Positions 30,288 to 38,233 of a DNA stretch of 64,000 nucleotides are shown piece after piece. Both the position numbers and the translations under genes were made by a program. Every line of letters starts with the position of its first letter. The stretch's first letter is position 1. This DNA is from an uncultured Jannaschia sp. (GTDB taxonomy: Bacteria > Pseudomonadota > Alphaproteobacteria > Rhodobacterales > Rhodobacteraceae). The notes beneath the pieces are model-generated. The model was not told the DNA's origin. It searched no databases and saw nothing but the letters and a program-made list of their open reading frames with translations. The stretch spans positions 549,001-613,000 of the forward strand of contig NZ_CANNEZ010000001.1 of the NCBI RefSeq assembly GCF_947503795.1. Direction: 5' to 3'.

Positions 30288-31028
30288 TCAGAGCCGAAGC
30301 TGACCCGAGCGGATGGCCAGCGCGATGGCCTGTTCTCGGGTAGCGGCGCCGAGCTTGCGGCGGGCTTGGGCGGCGTGGGCGCGGACGGTAACCTCGGCGA
30401 TCTTCATGCGGAACGCGATCGCGTCGTTGCGATGCCCGGCGGCGAGATAGCGCAGCACGTCGCGCTCGCGGGTGCTGAGCGCGGGGTCCATCAGCGGCGT
30501 GGCGCCGGGGCTGTCGCGCGTCTCGGGCGGGCCGATCGCGGCGGCGATGACGGCGGCGCGGAGCTGTGCCCGACGGTCCGGCGCGGGGGCATCCGCGGCC
30601 CTCGCGATGGCAATGGCCTTGAAGCTGCCCGGTTCGGGGGCCGTGTAGGTGCAGAAGTCGATGACACGGTAGTCCCAGCTTACGATCTGATCGCACAAGG
30701 CCCGCTCGGGTGCCGTGTCGCCGACGATGCCGTCAATACGGCCATCGGTCATCCGCAGGACCCGTTCGCCGCGGCAGCCCGCCAGCAGGAGCGGGTCGAT
30801 ATGGTGAAATGTCTGGTCGAAATAGTCATTGAGCCAAGCCTCCGACATCGAGCTGCGGAACCAGACCGGGGTCCCGTCGGCCATGCATTCGGCGATGTTC
30901 AGGGCATTTGCATCTTCGTCTTCGACCAACGCCACGGCGCGCCGCCACGCGTCGTCGCCATCGGTCGCGGCGGCGAAGGTATCGACCGCGTCGATCAACC
31001 CGTTCAACGTGCCGCCGCTGTCCTCCAT
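30288..31028 (-). CDS. LuxR-type regulator with autoinducer-binding-like domain (solo)
   Basis: 246 residues. The N-terminal domain keeps residues typical of acyl-homoserine-lactone binding: WLNDYFDQTFHHIDPLLLAG contains Trp65, Tyr69, Asp78 and Pro79. The C-terminal HTH is LSTRERDVLRYLAAGHRNDA followed by VRAHAAQARRKLGAATREQA. No luxI-type synthase gene is in the window, so it is a solo or distant-partner regulator that may sense an exogenous signal. A GGGAGG ribosome site lies seven bases before the ATG. It lies 133 bases downstream of rpsD, beyond the rpsD terminator. Confidence 0.88.
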   Translation of the reverse strand: MEDSGGTLNGLIDAVDTFAAATDGDDAWRRAVALVEDEDANALNIAECMADGTPVWFRSSMSEAWLNDYFDQTFHHIDPLLLAGCRGERVLRMTDGRIDGIVGDTAPERALCDQIVSWDYRVIDFCTYTAPEPGSFKAIAIARAADAPAPDRRAQLRAAVIAAAIGPPETRDSPGATPLMDPALSTRERDVLRYLAAGHRNDAIAFRMKIAEVTVRAHAAQARRKLGAATREQAIALAIRSGQLRL

Positions 31029-31087
31029 CCATACCTCCCGTACCGCGCCAGGGCGTGACCACGATGCACCGAGTCCGAGGCGCCGCG

Positions 31088-31117
31088 CAAAAAGAAAACG
31101 CGCCCCTGGGGGCGCGT
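31088..31117 (-). terminator. rho-independent terminator of rpsD
   Basis: Stem acgcgcccc/ggggcgcgt (31098-31117), followed on the minus strand by TTTTCTTTTT. It lies 44 bases after the rpsD stop and separates it from the LuxR gene. Confidence 0.92.
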
Positions 31118-31161
31118 CCTTTGCTTGCCGATATGCGCGACGGGGCGGGCCCCCCGGCGGA

Positions 31162-31782
31162 TCAGTTCTGAGCGTAGTATTCGATGACGAGGTTCGGCTC
31201 CATCATCACCGGGTAGGGCACGTCGCCGAGGCCCGGCGTGCGCACGAAGGTCGCGGTGAGCTTGCCGTGGTCGGCATCGAGGTAGTCGGGCACGTCACGC
31301 TCGGCCAACTGGGTGGCCTCGAGGACGAGCGCCAGCTGCTTGGACTTGTCGCGGACCGAGACGACATCGCCTTCCTTGACGCGGTAGGACGGGATATTGA
31401 CGCGCTTGCCATTCACGAGGACGTGGCCGTGGTTCACGAACTGGCGGGCGGCGAAGACGGTCGGCACGAACTTGGCGCGGTAGACGACGGCGTCGAGACG
31501 ACGCTCGAGCAGGCCGATCAGGTTCTCGCCGGTGTCGCCCTTGACGCGGGCGGCTTCGGCGAAGATGCGCTTGAATTGCTTCTCGGTCAGGTCGCCGTAA
31601 TAGCCCTTCAGCTTCTGCTTGGCGCGAAGCTGCAGGCCGAAATCGGACAGCTTGCCCTTGCGGCGCTGACCGTGCTGGCCCGGGCCGTATTCGCGGCGAT
31701 TGACCGGGGACTTCGAGCGACCCCAGATGTTCTCGCCCATGCGGCGGTCGAGCTTGTACTTGGCAGACGTGCGTTTGGTCAC
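31162..31782 (-). CDS. rpsD: 30S ribosomal protein S4
   Basis: 206 residues. S4 binds the 5' domain of 16S rRNA and starts small-subunit assembly. The GTG start ([20 protein letters not shown]) is preceded by AAGGAGA; upstream in-frame codons were rejected. The S4 RNA-binding domain reads [20 protein letters not shown], then [20 protein letters not shown]. In other bacteria S4 can repress its own messenger. The leader here is about 110 bases. Confidence 0.98.
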   Translation of the reverse strand: MTKRTSAKYKLDRRMGENIWGRSKSPVNRREYGPGQHGQRRKGKLSDFGLQLRAKQKLKGYYGDLTEKQFKRIFAEAARVKGDTGENLIGLLERRLDAVVYRAKFVPTVFAARQFVNHGHVLVNGKRVNIPSYRVKEGDVVSVRDKSKQLALVLEATQLAERDVPDYLDADHGKLTATFVRTPGLGDVPYPVMMEPNLVIEYYAQN

Positions 31783-31896
31783 GGCTGATCTCCTTCGATA
31801 GAGCGCGCCCGGCGGGGCGCTATGAAGGGCGTTGTCCTCTGGCCGAAGCCTGACAGGCATCCCCTCGCGGGGGCCACCAACACCAATGGAAGCCGC

Positions 31897-31925
31897 GCTT
31901 TATGACGCGCCGCTCAGGGTGTCAA
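31897..31925 (-). promoter_or_regulatory. sigma-70-type promoter of rpsD
   Basis: On the minus strand there is a perfect -35 box TTGACA (31925-31920), then 17 bases, then TAAAGC (31902-31897); CATAAA two bases earlier is an alternative -10. The -35 box overlaps the stop codon of the Hint-domain gene upstream. The start would lie about 105 bases before rpsD. Confidence 0.55.
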
Positions 31926-32959
31926 GAAAGGTGCCGCGGCGCCCCGTCATGTCGCAGGATCGCGGCCTCGGCCGGGGTCAGGATGCGGCGCGCGGCGGGG
32001 CCATAGGCCTCGGGCGCACAGATCTCGGCCAGTTCCTCGCGTTCGACCGGGTTCAGATGCTCCAGATCCGCCTCGGCGGGATGGAAGCTCTCGGTCGGGG
32101 CGCCGTTGGCATAGATCACCTGGTGGCGCGCAAAGAGGAGATGAACGTAGATCACCTCGCGCCGGCCGCGTTCCGGAAGGATGGCGACATGGTCCACGAG
32201 GTCGCGCGCCCGCACGAGCACCTCCGCCTCGCCCCAGAGCGCGCGGGGCTTCGGGCCGTCCACGAGCAACTGGTGCCCCGGCGAGACGAGCAGGTCCGCG
32301 CCATGATCCGCCCCGAGCATGCCCGCGCGGATGCGGATCGGGCGCAGCGACGGCATGGCATAGAGCCGCGCGCCGGAAATCCGGCGAAGACCCATCCAGA
32401 GGATCTCCTGCGGGCCGTCGTCGCGGGTCAGGACGCGGTCGCCGGGATAGAGGGCCTCGATCGCGCGGGGGCCATCCTCGGTGTCGATCACTGTGCCTTC
32501 GGTGAAGCAGATCGGATCGCGGGCGGGGGCGGGGACGCGCAGAACCGGTGTCTGCGCCACGCGGAGTTCGGTGTTCGGCGGCGGCAGGTCGTCCGCGAAA
32601 TGCAGAAGGGTGTCGCCCGACGCGGTCTCGATCAGGTGGGCGGACCAATGCTGCTCGCCATCCGAAAGGATCAGCGTTTCAGGATCATCCCAGGGGTCGA
32701 GTTGGATCGCCGGCGCCGTCGCATCACCGCGAGAACGCGAGAGCTTGGCGATGGCGGCCGGAAGGTGGGTGCGGAGTTCGGCGAGGCCGGTCGCCTGTGG
32801 CAAAAGGAGCGCGGATCGGTCGCCGTCGAGCCGCAAGGGCGGGCCGAACCAGCGAAAGGACGCGCCCTTCGGAAACGGGTTGCGGGCGGACGGAAAACCT
32901 CCGTCCACCCGCGCCTGTACGGTGGATATGACCTGTGCCCCAGCACATGTCCCCGACAT
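31922..32959 (-). CDS. Hint-domain protein
   Basis: 345 residues. A variable N-terminal part (about 1-145) is followed by a Hint (hedgehog/intein) fold: CFTEGTVIDTEDGPRAIEAL starts with the Cys-1 position, then YPGDRVLTRDDG, and the block VSPGHQLLVDG that resembles intein block B/F histidines. Many Rhodobacterales proteins pair a Hint domain with secreted or structural modules, and self-cleavage is plausible but not shown. A conserved ATG (MSGTCAGAQ) was used; the frame is open 29 residues further upstream. Confidence 0.82.
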   Translation of the reverse strand: MSGTCAGAQVISTVQARVDGGFPSARNPFPKGASFRWFGPPLRLDGDRSALLLPQATGLAELRTHLPAAIAKLSRSRGDATAPAIQLDPWDDPETLILSDGEQHWSAHLIETASGDTLLHFADDLPPPNTELRVAQTPVLRVPAPARDPICFTEGTVIDTEDGPRAIEALYPGDRVLTRDDGPQEILWMGLRRISGARLYAMPSLRPIRIRAGMLGADHGADLLVSPGHQLLVDGPKPRALWGEAEVLVRARDLVDHVAILPERGRREVIYVHLLFARHQVIYANGAPTESFHPAEADLEHLNPVEREELAEICAPEAYGPAARRILTPAEAAILRHDGAPRHLS

Positions 32960-33054
32960 GATTGCCTGCCCCAACGTCTTAATATTGTTATGTTTCCCGC
33001 CACTTCCGGGCTGGTAGGGATGTTCTACCCCACCGGTGATTCGCACGTCAAATA

Positions 33055-33070
33055 CCGATTCGCGAATCGG
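33055..33070. promoter_or_regulatory. perfect 16-bp palindrome between lipocalin and Hint genes
   Basis: CCGATTCGCGAATCGG reads the same on both strands. It lies 96 bases upstream of the Hint start and 28 bases past the lipocalin stop. It could be an operator or a weak terminator stem (six pairs, loop CGCG); no T-run follows. Confidence 0.45.
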
Positions 33071-33097
33071 GCGAAGAAAATCACAAACGATTCAAAA

Positions 33098-33640
33098 TTA
33101 ACGCAAACGATTCGGGGGTGCGTAGCGGAGTTGCGTCGTGTCGTAGCCATTGAAGTCGAGCACCGTCAGCGCGGAGCGCAAACGGTCCTCGGGAATGGCC
33201 GGATCGCGGTTCAGGATCCAGCCCGCACGCCCGTTGGGCTGACCCAGCACGGCCGTGCGGTAATCCGCGTCCGCCCAGAGAACCCAGAGCGGTGCGGCGA
33301 AGGGCACGCCCGACAGCTCGACCCGCAGACGGCCCGGTCCGATCACGGTGGCATCGCCGGTGATGGCGCGGATGGCCGTGCCGTCCGCCGTCCGGCAGGT
33401 GTTGCGCAGACGCAACCGGTCGCCCGTGGGCGCGGCGTATTCTGCTGTCGCGCGGGGACAGTCGGATTGGAAAGCGACGGGAAAGCGCGCGACCTCGTGC
33501 CATAGGCCGGCGAAGCGGGACGGATCGAAATCGGCCTTGGACGCGATGGCGACCGTGGTGTCGCGATAGGACGGCAGGAGTGGTGCCACCGCGGCGGCGC
33601 ATCCCGTGAGGGTCAGGGCGAGGGCGAGGGCGCGGATCAT
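33098..33640 (-). CDS. lipocalin-family lipoprotein (Blc-like)
   Basis: 180 residues. A lipobox LTGC at the N-terminus (Cys14) would anchor it in the outer membrane. The lipocalin signature FDPSRFAGLWHEVARFPVAF holds the G-x-W motif. Later strands include LRVELSGVPFAAPLWVLWAD and a C-terminal DFNGYDTTQLRY. Bacterial lipocalins bind fatty acids or lysophospholipids during envelope stress. It lies nine bases after pdeM, so is probably cotranscribed with the two repair genes. Confidence 0.9.
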   Translation of the reverse strand: MIRALALALTLTGCAAAVAPLLPSYRDTTVAIASKADFDPSRFAGLWHEVARFPVAFQSDCPRATAEYAAPTGDRLRLRNTCRTADGTAIRAITGDATVIGPGRLRVELSGVPFAAPLWVLWADADYRTAVLGQPNGRAGWILNRDPAIPEDRLRSALTVLDFNGYDTTQLRYAPPNRLR

Positions 33641-33649
33641 CGGGCGAGC

Positions 33650-34315
33650 CTAGCGCGGCATCGGGATCTCGACCATGGGCGACCCCGCGAGGATCGCGCG
33701 GGCCTGCGCACCCATCAGGTCGGTCAACGCCCGGTCGCGGGAGCGCAGCCCGCCGGTATAGGTCCCGTAGGCCGGCATGATGAGGCGGTTGCCGTCATGG
33801 AGAAAGCAGGGCCGCGAGATGTTGCGCCCCTTCACGCAAAGCGCGGCCTTCGGGTGGTAATGGCCTGACACCTCGTGGCGTCCGTGCTCGGTGGCGATGT
33901 GGCGGAAGGTCAGGGGGCCGCAAGTCACGCCCTCGGCCGCGTGACCGCCGAGGCCGGTGGGCGCGGGGTCGTGGTTGCCCGTGATCCAGGTCCAGTCGCG
34001 CCCGGCCATCAACCCTTCGATCCACGCGATGTCGGACGGGTCGAGCGCATCCGCCGCCGCCATGTCGTCGAAGCTGTCGCCGAGCGAGATGACGACCGCC
34101 GGGTCGGTTGCCGCGATGTCGTCCTGCAGCCGCGTCAGCGTGTCGATCGTCTCGTAGGGCGGGACGAGCATGCCGGAGCGGCGGGCGATGCGTTCGGACT
34201 TGCCCAGATGCAGGTCGCTGACCACCAGAAGGCGCGCCGCCGGCCAGTGCAGGGCCCCGGACGGGCGCGCGACGAGGTGTTCGCCGGCGAAGCTGAAGGC
34301 ATGGGCGTTCCGCAT
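33650..34315 (-). CDS. pdeM: ligase-associated phosphoesterase PdeM
   Basis: 221 residues of the calcineurin-like metallophosphoesterase fold. The metal-binding motifs are VVSDLHLGKSERIARR, SLGDSFDD, ITGNHDPAP and SGHYHPKAAL. This length and motif set fit the ligase-associated DNA damage response endonuclease PdeM. It lies 52 bases after the helicase gene that normally accompanies it. The usual ATP-dependent ligase and exonuclease partners are not adjacent here. Confidence 0.9.
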   Translation of the reverse strand: MRNAHAFSFAGEHLVARPSGALHWPAARLLVVSDLHLGKSERIARRSGMLVPPYETIDTLTRLQDDIAATDPAVVISLGDSFDDMAAADALDPSDIAWIEGLMAGRDWTWITGNHDPAPTGLGGHAAEGVTCGPLTFRHIATEHGRHEVSGHYHPKAALCVKGRNISRPCFLHDGNRLIMPAYGTYTGGLRSRDRALTDLMGAQARAILAGSPMVEIPMPR

Positions 34316-34367
34316 TTGTCCGGTGAATCACGGCGCGGCGGCGAGGGCAAGGGGACGGGGCGTCGCG

Positions 34368-36770
34368 TCACTCGAGCGAGAGGCCGGCTTCGGCCATCAG
34401 CTTCTCTGCCTCCTCGAGCATCAGCTTGCCTTCGCCGCGGCCCTTGATCGGCACGATGCCGCGTTCGAGGAACATCGGCGCGGCCAGGGGCGTCACGCGA
34501 TCGAGCTTCACCTGGTCGATGCGGTCGCCCACCGTGTTCAGGAGGAGTTCGACCCGGCCGAAGTCGATATGGCCGCGCATCGCCTCCTCCTCGGTGATCT
34601 TGAGCATCAGGTGGTCGGGGTCGTAGCGGTGGAGCGTGTCGTAGAGAATGTCCGACGAGAAGGCGGCCTGTCGCCCGGTGCTGCGCTTGCCGGGATAGTT
34701 GCGGTCGATCAGGCCCGCGATGATCGCCGCATTGCGGAAGGTCCGCTTCATCACCGCGTTGCCGTTCAGCCAGCTTTCGAGTGCCGCGTGGACGCCGTCA
34801 TGTTGCAGATAGGGGCGGATGTCGCCGACGGGCTTCAGCCCCCAGATCAGCGTCGCGTAGTCGTTCGAGACGAAGCCCAGCGGGTCGAGGCCGTTCTCCT
34901 CCATCCCCTTGGTCACGAGGAGGGCGAGGGTCTGGTGCGCGTTGATGCCCGCGAAGCCGTAGATGCAGACATGGTGGCGGCCGTCGCGCGGGAACTGCTC
35001 GACCAGCAGGCGACCGGGTTCGGGCATGGTCGAGACCTCGGCCTGAAGCTCGAGCCAGGTGCGGGTGTGATCGGGCAGCGCGTCGAAGCGCTGCTCGTGG
35101 AGCATGTCCTGGATGCGGGCGGCCAGTTGGACCGATGTGGTCCATTTGTAGCCGATATAGGTCGCGATCCGGGGCTCCTTGTTGGGGCGGGGCGAAACCT
35201 CGACGGTCAGCTCGCGCATGTTCTCGTAGCGGACGATCTGGCCGCCCATCAGGAAGGTATCGCCGGGCGACAGGGTCGACGCGAAGCCTTCCTCGATCTC
35301 GCCCAGGGGCATGCCGCCACGACCCTTGAAGCGGACCTTGAGCTTGTCCGTGTCGATGATCGTGCCGAGGTTCATGCGGATCTGACGCGCCGCGCGGGGA
35401 TCGCGCAGGCCCCATACGCCGGGGCTTCGTTCCTTGAGGCGTTGGTAGCGGTCATAGGCGCGAAGCGCGTAGCCGCCGGTCGCCACGAATTCGAGGCATT
35501 CGTCGAAGGCGGCGCGGCTGAGGGTGGAATACGGACCGACGGAGCGGATCTCGGCGAAGAGCGTGTCCTCATGGAAGTCGGCCGCGCAGGCGACGCAGGC
35601 GATGTGCTGGCAGAGGACATCGCGCGGCCCGTCGAGCCGCAGGTCGCCGTCCAGCTCGCCCGCGCGGACGGCTTCGAGGGCGGCGTGGCACTCGATCACC
35701 TCGAAGCGGTTCGCGGGGACGAGTCGGGCCTTCGAGGGCGCGTTGTAGCGGTGGTTGGCGCGGCCGATGCGCTGGACAAGTGACTTGACCTTCTTCGGGG
35801 CACCGATCTGGATCACCAGGTCGACATCGCCCCAGTCGATCCCGAGGTCGAGCGACCCGGTGGCGACGATCGCCTTCAGCTCGCCCGCGACCATCGCCTG
35901 CTCGACTCGCAGGCGCGCTTCCTTGGCCAGCGCGCCGTGGTGGATGCCGATGGGCAGGTCGTCCTCGTTGGCGAGCCAGAGATTGTGAAAGAAGATCTCG
36001 GCCTGCGCACGGGTGTTGTGGAAGATCAGCGTGGTGGCGTGCTGGCGGACCTGCTCCAGCACGGCCGGAATGGCATAGCGCCCGCCCGCGCCGGCCCAGG
36101 GCGGTGCCTCCTCGGTGTCGAGGATCGCGATGTCGGGGGGCGGGCCGGGATCGGCATGAACGATGGGGCAGGGGTCGGGATGGCGCGCGAGGTAATGCGC
36201 GATCACGCCGGGATCGTCGACGGTGGCCGAGAGGCCGACGCGGCGCAGGCCCGGCGCGAGGGTCTGAAGGCGCGAGAGGGCGAGCATCAACTGATCGCCG
36301 CGCTTGTTGTCGGCCAGCGCGTGGATCTCGTCGACGATGACGCGTTGTAGGCCCGCGAAGGTGCGGGCGGCATCGGGGTAGGAGATCATCAGCGCGAGGG
36401 ATTCGGGCGTCGTCAGGAGGACATGGGGCGGGTCGGCGCGCTGGCGCTGCCGCTTGGTATAGGAGGTGTCGCCGGTGCGGTCCTCGACGCGGATGGGCAG
36501 GCCCGCCTCCTCGATCGGGGTCGCGAGGTTGCGGCGGATGTCATTGGCCAGCGCCTTCAGGGGCGAGACGTAGAGCGTGTGGAGACCGTCATGGCCCTCC
36601 GCGCATTCCACGAGGGTCGGCAGGAAGCCTGCAAGCGTCTTGCCGCCGCCGGTGGGCGCGATGAGCAGGAGGCTGGGCGCATCCTTTCGCTCGAGCATGT
36701 CGCGCTGATGCGGATGCAGGCGCCAGTGGCGGCGTTCGAAGAAGGCGGAGAGGGCGGGGGGCAGGTCCAT
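34368..36770 (-). CDS. ligase-associated DExH-box helicase (Lhr-like)
   Basis: 800 residues. Motor motifs are Walker A LIAPTGGGKTLAGFL, the DEIH box VIVDEIHALADNKRGDQLML, LSATVDDPGVIAHYL, and helicase C elements such as IATGSLDLGIDWGDVDLVIQ and LVQRIGRANHR. A long C-terminal Lhr-core part follows. It is the helicase of the ligase-associated DNA damage response group, expected to load on 3' single-stranded DNA. The ATG used (MDLPPALSAFFERRHWRL) is the family start; nine extra in-frame residues lie upstream. Confidence 0.93.
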   Translation of the reverse strand: MDLPPALSAFFERRHWRLHPHQRDMLERKDAPSLLLIAPTGGGKTLAGFLPTLVECAEGHDGLHTLYVSPLKALANDIRRNLATPIEEAGLPIRVEDRTGDTSYTKRQRQRADPPHVLLTTPESLALMISYPDAARTFAGLQRVIVDEIHALADNKRGDQLMLALSRLQTLAPGLRRVGLSATVDDPGVIAHYLARHPDPCPIVHADPGPPPDIAILDTEEAPPWAGAGGRYAIPAVLEQVRQHATTLIFHNTRAQAEIFFHNLWLANEDDLPIGIHHGALAKEARLRVEQAMVAGELKAIVATGSLDLGIDWGDVDLVIQIGAPKKVKSLVQRIGRANHRYNAPSKARLVPANRFEVIECHAALEAVRAGELDGDLRLDGPRDVLCQHIACVACAADFHEDTLFAEIRSVGPYSTLSRAAFDECLEFVATGGYALRAYDRYQRLKERSPGVWGLRDPRAARQIRMNLGTIIDTDKLKVRFKGRGGMPLGEIEEGFASTLSPGDTFLMGGQIVRYENMRELTVEVSPRPNKEPRIATYIGYKWTTSVQLAARIQDMLHEQRFDALPDHTRTWLELQAEVSTMPEPGRLLVEQFPRDGRHHVCIYGFAGINAHQTLALLVTKGMEENGLDPLGFVSNDYATLIWGLKPVGDIRPYLQHDGVHAALESWLNGNAVMKRTFRNAAIIAGLIDRNYPGKRSTGRQAAFSSDILYDTLHRYDPDHLMLKITEEEAMRGHIDFGRVELLLNTVGDRIDQVKLDRVTPLAAPMFLERGIVPIKGRGEGKLMLEEAEKLMAEAGLSLE

Positions 36771-36798
36771 GGGTCGGAGATAACCTTGGCGACCCAAA

Positions 36799-36828
36799 GA
36801 GAAAGGGCGCCCCGCGGGACGCCCTTTC
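36799..36828 (-). terminator. terminator after the long Flp-like gene
   Basis: Stem aaagggcg...cgcccttt with inner cccgcggg (36802-36827), followed on the minus strand by TCTCTTT. It lies between the Flp-like stop and the helicase start. Confidence 0.8.
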
Positions 36829-36848
36829 GATCGATGACGGAGCGGGGA

Positions 36849-37439
36849 TTAGATGCCGCGCTCGGTCGCCTCGTTCTGGTAGGCCGTGGCGCGGCCCGCG
36901 TCGTAGGTGGCCTGCGCGCCGAGGGTGTCGGCCGTGGTCTGGACGCCCGAGACGTCGCTGTAGGTCTGGCCGCCATAGGAGAAGGTGTTGGCGGTTGTCG
37001 TCGTGACGTCCTGATCGAGGATCGGGTCATACGTCGTCGTCGTCGTCTGCCAGCCGGTGCCGGATTCGAAGGCGGCGTAGGCGGCGCCGAAATCGTCGAG
37101 GGCGGCCTGGCTCATCGCGGCGGCACTGGCGGTGGATGCGACGGCCGTGCCGATCTGCTCGTTGGTCAGGTTCGTCATGCCCGCGATCTCGGCCGACGGG
37201 TCGAGGCCCAGAGCGGCGGCGGCGGCTTCGAAGCTCGCGGCGCCGTCCGTGAAGGCGACCTGGATGATGTCGTCGGACTTCAGCTGGCCGTCGATGTCGC
37301 CGGAGATGTCCTGCACGCCGGTGGACACGACGCCCATGACGGCGAGGCCGAGACCGACGAGGGCGGCGGTAAGAACGACCCAGTCGACGGTCACGGCGCC
37401 GGAATCGTCAGAGAGGAAGGTCTGGGGCTTGAAGGTCAT
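36849..37439 (-). CDS. Flp-type pilin-like protein with long C-terminal extension
   Basis: 196 residues, against about 50-75 for normal Flp pilins. The N-terminus (DDSGAVTVDWVVLTAALVGL) is nearly the same as in the two flp genes of this locus, with the expected prepilin cleavage after Gly14 and Asp at mature position 5 where Flp has Glu. After residue 50 the sequence becomes Ala-rich (about 62-120), then Thr/Tyr-rich (TTTTTYDPILDQDVTTTTAN) and ends acidic. No known fold was recognised. It could be a minor pilin or surface tip. Start ATG 37439 has AGGA eight bases upstream; ATG 37445 is the alternative. Confidence 0.75.
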   Translation of the reverse strand: MTFKPQTFLSDDSGAVTVDWVVLTAALVGLGLAVMGVVSTGVQDISGDIDGQLKSDDIIQVAFTDGAASFEAAAAALGLDPSAEIAGMTNLTNEQIGTAVASTASAAAMSQAALDDFGAAYAAFESGTGWQTTTTTYDPILDQDVTTTTANTFSYGGQTYSDVSGVQTTADTLGAQATYDAGRATAYQNEATERGI

Positions 37440-37591
37440 GTTCATTGTCCTGTGTTCGCGGTGTTTTCGGAGTGGGGGACCTGCGTCCTTGGCGGTTAAC
37501 CTGACGGGGGATTCGGGCACCTATGTGGCCCGATACCGTTCGGATTGGTGCGATTTCGGGAAATGTAGGTGGCTTTGGAGCCTAAAACGCA

Positions 37592-37622
37592 GACGGCCCC
37601 GCCCTTTGTGGGCAGGGCCGTC
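37592..37622 (-). terminator. terminator after the small tad-associated membrane gene
   Basis: Stem gacggcccc-gccc/gggc-agggccgtc (37592-37622, loop tttgt), followed on the minus strand by TGCGTTTT. It sits 24 bases after the stop, so the Flp-like gene downstream needs its own promoter. Confidence 0.75.
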
Positions 37623-37645
37623 ATCGGCACGGTGCGGTGCGGGGA

Positions 37646-38089
37646 TCAGCGGCGGCGCAGCTCGGCGCGGTAGAGCGACGCAATCAGGAGTTCGGCCTCG
37701 GTTTCGGCACGGATCGTGGCGCGCGCGGCCTCGGTCATCCCTGCGGCGTCGAGCTTGCGCCCGTTCTCGGCCAGGGTCATGGCCTGCAGCCGGAGCGCTT
37801 CGCGAAGGTCGCCTTCGGACATCGCGGCCGCACCGGCGGAGATCACGGCGGACAGATCCTCGGGAAGGCATCCGGTGGCGTTGCAGGCCGTCGCGATGGC
37901 ATCCTCGGCCTGGGACATGAACTCGACCGAGTGGATCGTTTCGGCGTCGAGCGTGTGCATGTCGTTGCCGCGCATGTCCATCATAACGGTCGATCCCGCG
38001 GCGATCACACCGGCCACCAACGCGCCGGGGACGGCGATACCCGTCAGGTTCACGATACGGGTGAAGCGGGTCTTGGCTGTGGTGGTCAT
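37646..38089 (-). CDS. small membrane protein of unknown function in the tad locus
   Basis: 147 residues. A basic N-terminus (TTTAKTRFTRIVNL) and one membrane segment (about 15-36, TGIAVPGALVAGVIAAGSTVMM) are followed by an Ala/Glu-rich helical part with two Cys in ATACNATGC. It does not look like TadE, TadF or TadG. Between an AAA ATPase gene and the long Flp-like gene it may be an accessory of pilus assembly; this is inferred from position only. Confidence 0.7.
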   Translation of the reverse strand: MTTTAKTRFTRIVNLTGIAVPGALVAGVIAAGSTVMMDMRGNDMHTLDAETIHSVEFMSQAEDAIATACNATGCLPEDLSAVISAGAAAMSEGDLREALRLQAMTLAENGRKLDAAGMTEAARATIRAETEAELLIASLYRAELRRR

Positions 38090-38233
38090 CTGAAGGTCTC
38101 TCCCGGTGCTGTCGTCTTGTTCGTTGGAATCGTGATTAACGAGGCAGTCGGGCAGGATTCGGGCGGGGTGCAGCGTCGATTGTGGCAATCGGTGGGTTTT
38201 GTGGAGTCGTGCAGGACAGGCAGGCGGCGCGCG

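Noticed and set aside
37494-37503. GGTTAACC as a CtrA site upstream of the long Flp-like gene
   Set aside because: Only a single TTAA half is present; the second half at N7 spacing is missing.
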